Shown: positions 63,001 to 64,000 of the stretch, in pieces
Numbering within the stretch: the stretch's first letter is position 1
How the letters are laid out: every line of letters starts with the position of its first letter
NCBI RefSeq assembly: GCF_007595705.1
Contig: NZ_NISY01000004.1
Span: 124,001 to 188,000 of the forward strand
Source of the DNA: Streptomyces sp. SAJ15
GTDB taxonomy: Bacteria > Actinomycetota > Actinomycetes > Streptomycetales > Streptomycetaceae
DNA: 64,000 nt
Direction of reading: 5' to 3'
Notes under the pieces: generated by a model
What the model saw: the letters and a program-made list of their open reading frames with translations, nothing else
What the model was told of the DNA's origin: nothing
Databases searched by the model: none
Position numbers and translations under genes: made by a program

Positions 63001-64000
63001 CAGCAGGGTCGTAAGACCAAGCGGCTCACCGTCTCGCACGCCTTCCACTCGCCCCGTATGGACGCGATGCTGGAGGACTTCCGCGCGGAGACCCTCTCCT
63101 ATGAGGCTCCGCGTATCCCGATCGTCTCGGGTCTGACCGGCGCCCTGGTCTCCGTCGAGGAGATCACCACCGCCGACTTCTGGGTCCGCCACGTCCGCGA
63201 GGCGGTGCGCTTCCTGGACGCCGTGCGCGGCCTGGAGGCGCAGAGCGTCACCACCTTCGTCGAGTTGGGCCCCGACGGCGTGCTCACCGCCATGGCGCAG
63301 GAGTGTGCCCAGGGCGAGGACGTCGCCTTCGCCTCGGCGCTGCGCAAGGGCCGCGACGAGGCGGAGACGCTGCTCGGCGCGCTGGCGCGGGCGCACGTCC
63401 GCGGCGCGAAGGTCGACTGGGCGGCGTACTACGCGGGCACCGGCGCCTCTCGGGTCGAGCTGCCGACCTACGCCTTCCAGCGGGAGCGCTACTGGCCGAA
63501 GGTCTCGGCGCTGTACCTCGGCGACGTCGCCGCGGTGGGTCTCGGCCAGGCCGGGCACCCGCTGCTCGGGGCGAGCGCCGAACTGCCGGGCGCCGACGGG
63601 ATGCTGTTCACCAGCCGCCTGGCGCTGTCGACGCACCCCTGGCTGGCGGACCACACCATCATGGACACGGTCCTGCTGCCGGGCACCGCGTTCGTCGAGC
63701 TGGCGATCCGTGCCGGCGACCAGGTCGGCTGCGAGCACCTCGAAGAGCTGACGCTGGAGGCGCCGTTGGTCCTGCCCGAGCAGGGCGGCGTCCAGCTGCG
63801 GCTGTGGGTCGGCGCGGCCGATGAGTCGGGCCGCCGCCCGCTGGCCTTCCACTCCCGGCTGGAGAACCTCCCGGCCGAGGAGGCGTGGACCCGGCACGCC
63901 AGCGGTGTGCTCGCGGCCGCCGCGGACCGCGCGGAGCCGGCGTTCGAGCTGAGCGCCTGGCCGCCGGCCGGCGCGGCCGAGATCGAGGTCGGGGACCGCT
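51037..64000 (+). CDS. PKS-3: modular type I PKS, modules 8-10 (3' end beyond window)
   Basis: The third PKS is open to the window edge (4,321 codons seen). It starts with a coiled docking helix ([20 protein letters not shown]). The order is KS-AT-DH-KR-ACP, KS-AT-KR-ACP, KS-AT-DH, with the last DH cut at 64000. GGAG at 51026-51029 lies seven bases before the ATG, 25 bp after the PKS-2 stop. All three ATs carry HAFH. Features that differ from the other genes are a module 8 with altered DH motifs and a KR lacking the catalytic Ser, a module 9 without the dimerization element before KR, and a two-residue gap in AT10. More modules and a release domain must lie downstream. Confidence 0.95.
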   Translation, partial: MTTPNEKLVEALRASLKETDRLRRQNQQLTEASREPIAIVGMSCRYPGGVRSPEDLWQLVDRGGDAISGFPEDRGWDIESLYDPDPDREGTFYARGGGFLYEAAQFDPGFFGISPREALAMDPQQRLLLETSWEAFERAGIDPAAVRGSRTGVFVGASAQAYGAGEYDLPDGVEGHLLTGTASSVVSGRLSYAFGLEGPAATVDTACSSSSVALHLAVQALRNGECSLALAAGVTVLASPDVFVEFSRQRGLSADGRCKSFAASADGTGWSEGVGVLLVERLSDARRNGHQVLAIIRGSAVNQDGASNGLTAPNGPAQQRVIRQALENARLTTADIDAVEAHGTGTTLGDPIEAQALLATYGQERPEGQPLWLGSLKSNIGHTQNAAGVAGIIKMVMAMRHGVLPKTLHVDQPTPHVDWSAGEVSLLTESVEWPETGRPRRFGVSSFGVSGTNAHTIIEQAPAEEAAESAAEPGTVPPLLPVVLSARTGEALRAQAERLSTHLAAAPGTGLVDLGRALATHRAAFEERAALVVADRDALLTGLAALARGESAAGLVTGSVAGGKTAFLFTGQGSQRLGMGRELYAAYPAFAEALDAVCAALDPHLDRPLKDVLFGDDAEALDRTGSTQPALFALEVALYRLLEGWGVKADVLSGHSIGELAAAHVAGVLSLEDASTLVAARGRLMQALPTGGAMIAVQASEDEVLPLLTDGVSIAALNGPRSVVIAGDEDAAVEIASGFEARGRKTRRLTVSHAFHSPRMDPMLDDFRAVAETLSYEAPRIPIVSSLTGAPVSAEEITTADFWVRHVREAVRFLDAIRTLEGLNVTTFVELGPDGVLSALGQECVTGTEADFVPVLRKDRPEAEALTTGLARAQVRGVPVDWAAFYAGTGARRVEPATLPTYPFQHQRFWLEPGATTGDATAIGLESADHPLLGAAVPLAMSDGFLFTGRLGLDSHPWLADHAVLGSAVLPGAALVELAIRAGDQTGCEHLAELALETPLVLPARGGVRIQVEVGARDTAGRRPFTVSSRAEDAAADTAWTRHATGALTDARPATAPAELTAWPPAGAEPIDVDGLYDELAEAGLRHGPLFQGLTAAWRDDEELYAEVRLAEDAAPAAAAFAVHPALLDAALHTLHGRAGARLTAAWQGVTLHAVGADTLRVRISPAGEDTVALALADATGQPVATVDALTLRPLPESGADLDAARASAHQQALFRLDWVAPQAATAEPGAAGRRAILGADAFGLGPAGVADASFPDLAALAAAVDAGETPAPELVLAAFPAAEAGDDVAAATHRAALRALELVREWLADARLTDAKLALVTRGAIAAGPDEDVTDLAHSALWGLLRSAETENPDRFVLVDLDGTDASAAALHDALATGEPELALRAGETLVPRLARTTAADLQGPDTPVPTLDTEGTVLITGGTGSLGRLVARHLITEHGVRHLLLTSRRGPEAPGATELRAELAALGAEVTIAGCDAADREALAATLAAIPAEHPLTAVVHTAGVLDDATVPGLTPEQLDRVLRPKVDAAWNLHELTRELDLSAFVLFSAIAGTLGGAGQANYAAGNVFLDALAGHRHAQGLPATSLIWGLWAQASGITGGLTETDLLRLARSGMGALTDDEGMALFDAARRTGRAVLVPARLDLAALRSAHGTGPVPALLRGLIRGTGRRTAAAGLAGGGSSLAERLLALPPAERRRTLLDLVRTQVAAVLGHATPDAAPPRRAFKELGFDSLIAVELRNRLSAATGLKLPTTIVFDYPNSALLADHLRGELLGDLVDEGEEGAERAGSGDAATTAALADDPIAIVAMSCRYPGDVGSPEELWRLVTGDEDAITGFPVNRGWEAMEWAAEGETGDYARAGGFLHQADLFDAAFFGISPREALAMDPQQRLLLETSWEAFERAGIDPDAVRGRSVGVFVGASYSAYEVGLEQTGAEVAGHVMTGNAGSVISGRIAYALGLEGPAVTVDTACSSSLVALHWAIQALRQGECSMALAGGVTVMTTPGTFTEFSRQRGLASDGRVKAFAAAADGTGWGEGVGMLLVERLSDARKHGHPVLAVVRGSAVNQDGASNGLTAPNGPAQQRVIRKALSSAGLTAAEVDVVEAHGTGTTLGDPIEAQALLATYGRDRDGDRPLYLGSIKSNIGHSQAAAGVAGIIKMVQAMTHGVLPRTLHVDAPTPHVDWSAGAVELLTEAVDWPETGRPRRAAVSSFGISGTNAHTIIEQAPAADPAEPASATARLPLLPVTVSAKSPDALRAQAERLHAHLTAHPELEPVDVAHSLATGRAALHHRAVLAADGRDALLTGLEALAAGHPAPGITEGTVAEGETAFLFTGQGSQRLDMGRELYAAYPVFAEALDAVCDELDRHLERPLKTVVFGADAELLDQTGYTQPALFAVEVALFRLVEAWGITADYLSGHSIGELAAAHVAGVLSLEDAAKLVAARGRLMQELPAGGAMIAVQASEDEVLPLLTEGVSIAALNGPTSVVIAGDEDAAVTIAETFEAQGRKTKRLTVSHAFHSPRMDAMLDDFRAVAETLSYAAPRIAIVSGLTGALVSAEEITTADFWVRHVREAVRFLDAVRTLEAQGVTTFIELGPDGVLSAMAQECVTGEGAAFVPVLRKGRAEAEALTAALARAHVRGVTVDWAGLFARTGAARVDLPTYAFQRRRYWPDAPVRAALAAPAGVDGWRYQVSWKPLSLSSTARPTGVWLVAAPEGEAEWTAGAVRTLTERGAEARLVELGAEDGRAGYAERLRDAVAGAEVTGVLSLLALAEDGGLLATAALTQALGDAGVDAPLWVATRGAVSTGRTDAPVDPVRAQVWGLGRIAALEHPERWGGLIDLPALPETADDRALTRLVAVLAGAGDEDQLAVRSAGVFGRRLVRAAAAPVAEADAWRPRGSVLVTGGTGALGAQVARWLVENGAEHLVLTSRRGLDAPGAAELRDELAASGARVTVAACDVADRDALAELIASLPAELPLTAVLHAAGVLDDGVLDALTPERFAGVLRAKAEAAAHLDELTRELELSAFVLFSSISGTLGAAGQANYGAANAFLDALAERRRAEGLPATSIAWGPWAEGGMAADEALEQRMRRAGLPPMDAGLAISALQRALDLDDAVLAVADVDWERFGPGFAAVRPSPLLSDLAEVRQAAARAAATVADQPGQAAEPASSLGRRLLELGESERGTFLLDLVRGHVAEVLGHAHVEDVAADRAFREIGFDSLTAVELRNGLNAVTGLRLPATLIYDYPTPNALADHLLAELLGEQAAITGPVVTAVADDDPIAIVAMSCRFPGGVHTPEQLWQLLSSGTDVISGMPTDRGWDLEALYNPDPDAEGTSYAREGGFLHDVADFDPTFFGISPREALAMDPQQRLLLETSWEAFERAGIDPATLRGSHAGVFVGTNGQDYLSLLLGGSEGLEGHMGTGNAASVISGRLSYTFGLEGPAVTIDTACSSSLVALHSAIQALRNGECSLALAGGVTVMSTPGVFIDFSRQRGLAADGRIKAFAAGADGTGWGEGVGMLLVERLSDARKNGHPVLAIVRGTAVNQDGASNGLTAPNGPSQQRVIRQALATAGLTPTEVDAVEAHGTGTRLGDPIEAQALLATYGQDRPEDQPLYLGSIKSNIGHTQAAAGVAGVIKMVLAMRHGVLPRTLHVDEPTPHVDWTAGDIALLTESVEWPETGRPRRAGISSFGFSGTNAHAIVEQAPAEEQPERTAPARGETPAVLPVVLSARTGEGLRAQAERLRAHLTEEPDTALVDLGYTLTTHRALFEERATLLAGDRDALTAGLAALAGGQSAPGLVTGSADGGKTAFLFTGQGSQRLGMGRELYAAYPAFAEAFDAVCDELDRHLEQPLKTVVFGADAELLDQTGYTQPALFAVEVALFRLVEAWGVKADFLSGHSIGELAAAHVSGVLSLEDACTLVAARGRLMQELPAGGAMIAVQASEDEVLPLLTDGVSIAALNGPRSVVIAGDEDAAVTIAGTFEQQGRKTKRLTVSHAFHSPRMDAMLEDFRAETLSYEAPRIPIVSGLTGALVSVEEITTADFWVRHVREAVRFLDAVRGLEAQSVTTFVELGPDGVLTAMAQECAQGEDVAFASALRKGRDEAETLLGALARAHVRGAKVDWAAYYAGTGASRVELPTYAFQRERYWPKVSALYLGDVAAVGLGQAGHPLLGASAELPGADGMLFTSRLALSTHPWLADHTIMDTVLLPGTAFVELAIRAGDQVGCEHLEELTLEAPLVLPEQGGVQLRLWVGAADESGRRPLAFHSRLENLPAEEAWTRHASGVLAAAADRAEPAFELSAWPPAGAAEIEVGDR
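51139..56371 (+). other. PKS module 8: KS-AT(malonyl)-DH(altered motifs)-KR(Ser to Ala)-ACP
   Basis: KS8 has Cys 51655-51657. AT8 has GHSIG Ser 53002-53004 and HAFH at 53293-53304. DH8 keeps [10 protein letters not shown] (His 53920-53922) and Asp 54421-54423. However, GYGPxF has become LRHGPLF and LPFxW has become LTAAW. KR8 has VLDDA and Tyr 55729-55731, with Ala (55690-55692, FSAIAGTLG) where the catalytic Ser should be. The ACP8 Ser is at 56239-56241. Output is uncertain: ketone, hydroxyl or alkene. Confidence 0.87.
56446..60833 (+). other. PKS module 9: KS-AT(malonyl)-KR(B)-ACP, no dimerization element
   Basis: KS9 has an unusual segment ([20 protein letters not shown]) in place of the usual [11 protein letters not shown], and Cys 56953-56955. 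AT9 has GHSIG Ser 58297-58299 and HAFH at 58588-58599. After [16 protein letters not shown] the sequence goes straight into GWRYQVSW, so the FWEAVE...LPALSSW element of other DH-less modules is absent. KR9 has VLDDG and Tyr 60178-60180. The ACP9 Ser is at 60703-60705. A D-type hydroxyl is predicted. Confidence 0.88.
60880..64000 (+). other. PKS module 10 (partial): KS-AT(malonyl)-DH...
   Basis: KS10 has Cys 61396-61398. AT10 has GHSIG Ser 62746-62748 and HAFH at 63037-63048. Two residues are missing at 63087/63088 (FRAETLSY versus [10 protein letters not shown]). DH10 starts about 63556 with [10 protein letters not shown] (His 63652-63654, Asp in place of the usual Gly, as in DH3). The domain is cut by the window end, and a KR and ACP should follow. 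Confidence 0.88.

Overview
The window is high-GC actinobacterial DNA, almost certainly Streptomyces. It carries a SARP regulator with a TTA (bldA-type) codon, a large LuxR-LAL activator, a NarL-type two-component pair and a giant cis-AT modular type I polyketide synthase (PKS). It covers one flank and the first part of a PKS gene cluster. The third PKS gene runs off the right edge.

Left part (1-16.4 kb). The window opens inside the 3' end of ispG (MEP isoprenoid pathway), whose frame is broken by a short deletion, followed by a strong terminator (507-546). Next is a tight three-gene operon of two DegT/EryC1-type PLP aminotransferases and a nucleotide-sugar 6-dehydrogenase (645-4233). Three minus-strand genes follow: a SARP regulator, a hemerythrin-like protein and a nitrilase-superfamily amidohydrolase. 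On the plus strand are a type II thioesterase and a LAL regulator. A ~0.7-kb non-coding stretch holds three tandem repeats with strong hairpins (10903-11607). Then come a response regulator/histidine kinase pair (minus), a small membrane protein, and a pair of PH-domain membrane proteins (YdbS/YdbT-like) closed by a perfect 16-bp stem terminator.

Right part (16.6-64 kb). Three collinear PKS genes encode a loading ACP and ten extension modules, the tenth incomplete. PKS-1 is ACP(loading), then modules 1, 2, 4 and 5 as KS-AT-KR-ACP and module 3 as KS-AT-DH-KR-ACP. PKS-2 is module 6 (KS-AT-DH-KR-ACP) and module 7 (KS-AT-KR-ACP). PKS-3 is module 8 (KS-AT-DH-KR-ACP), module 9 (KS-AT-KR-ACP) and module 10 (KS-AT-DH, cut by the window edge). 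Every AT has the malonyl-type HAFH motif, so the chain is unbranched acetate: hydroxyls with isolated double bonds. The ACP-only loading module, the amidohydrolase and the type II thioesterase suggest a pre-activated acyl starter, possibly an amino- or guanidino-acyl unit as in linear aminopolyols. That assignment is inference.

The main anomaly is a set of deletions relative to sister modules: 77 residues from KS2, 23 nt in KR4 (frameshift), 20 nt in AT6 (frameshift), 2 residues in AT10, and about 44 nt in ispG. Adding the inferred missing bases restores one complete frame in PKS-1 and in PKS-2, so at least some of these are probably assembly or sequencing faults. Separate from these, module 8 has altered DH motifs and a KR lacking its catalytic Ser, KR3 also lacks that Ser, and module 9 lacks the usual dimerization element before its KR. 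KR1 and KR2 share a 318-bp block with one mismatch. A CTAGGGGT element occurs upstream of both the thioesterase and the PKS genes and is a candidate pathway operator.
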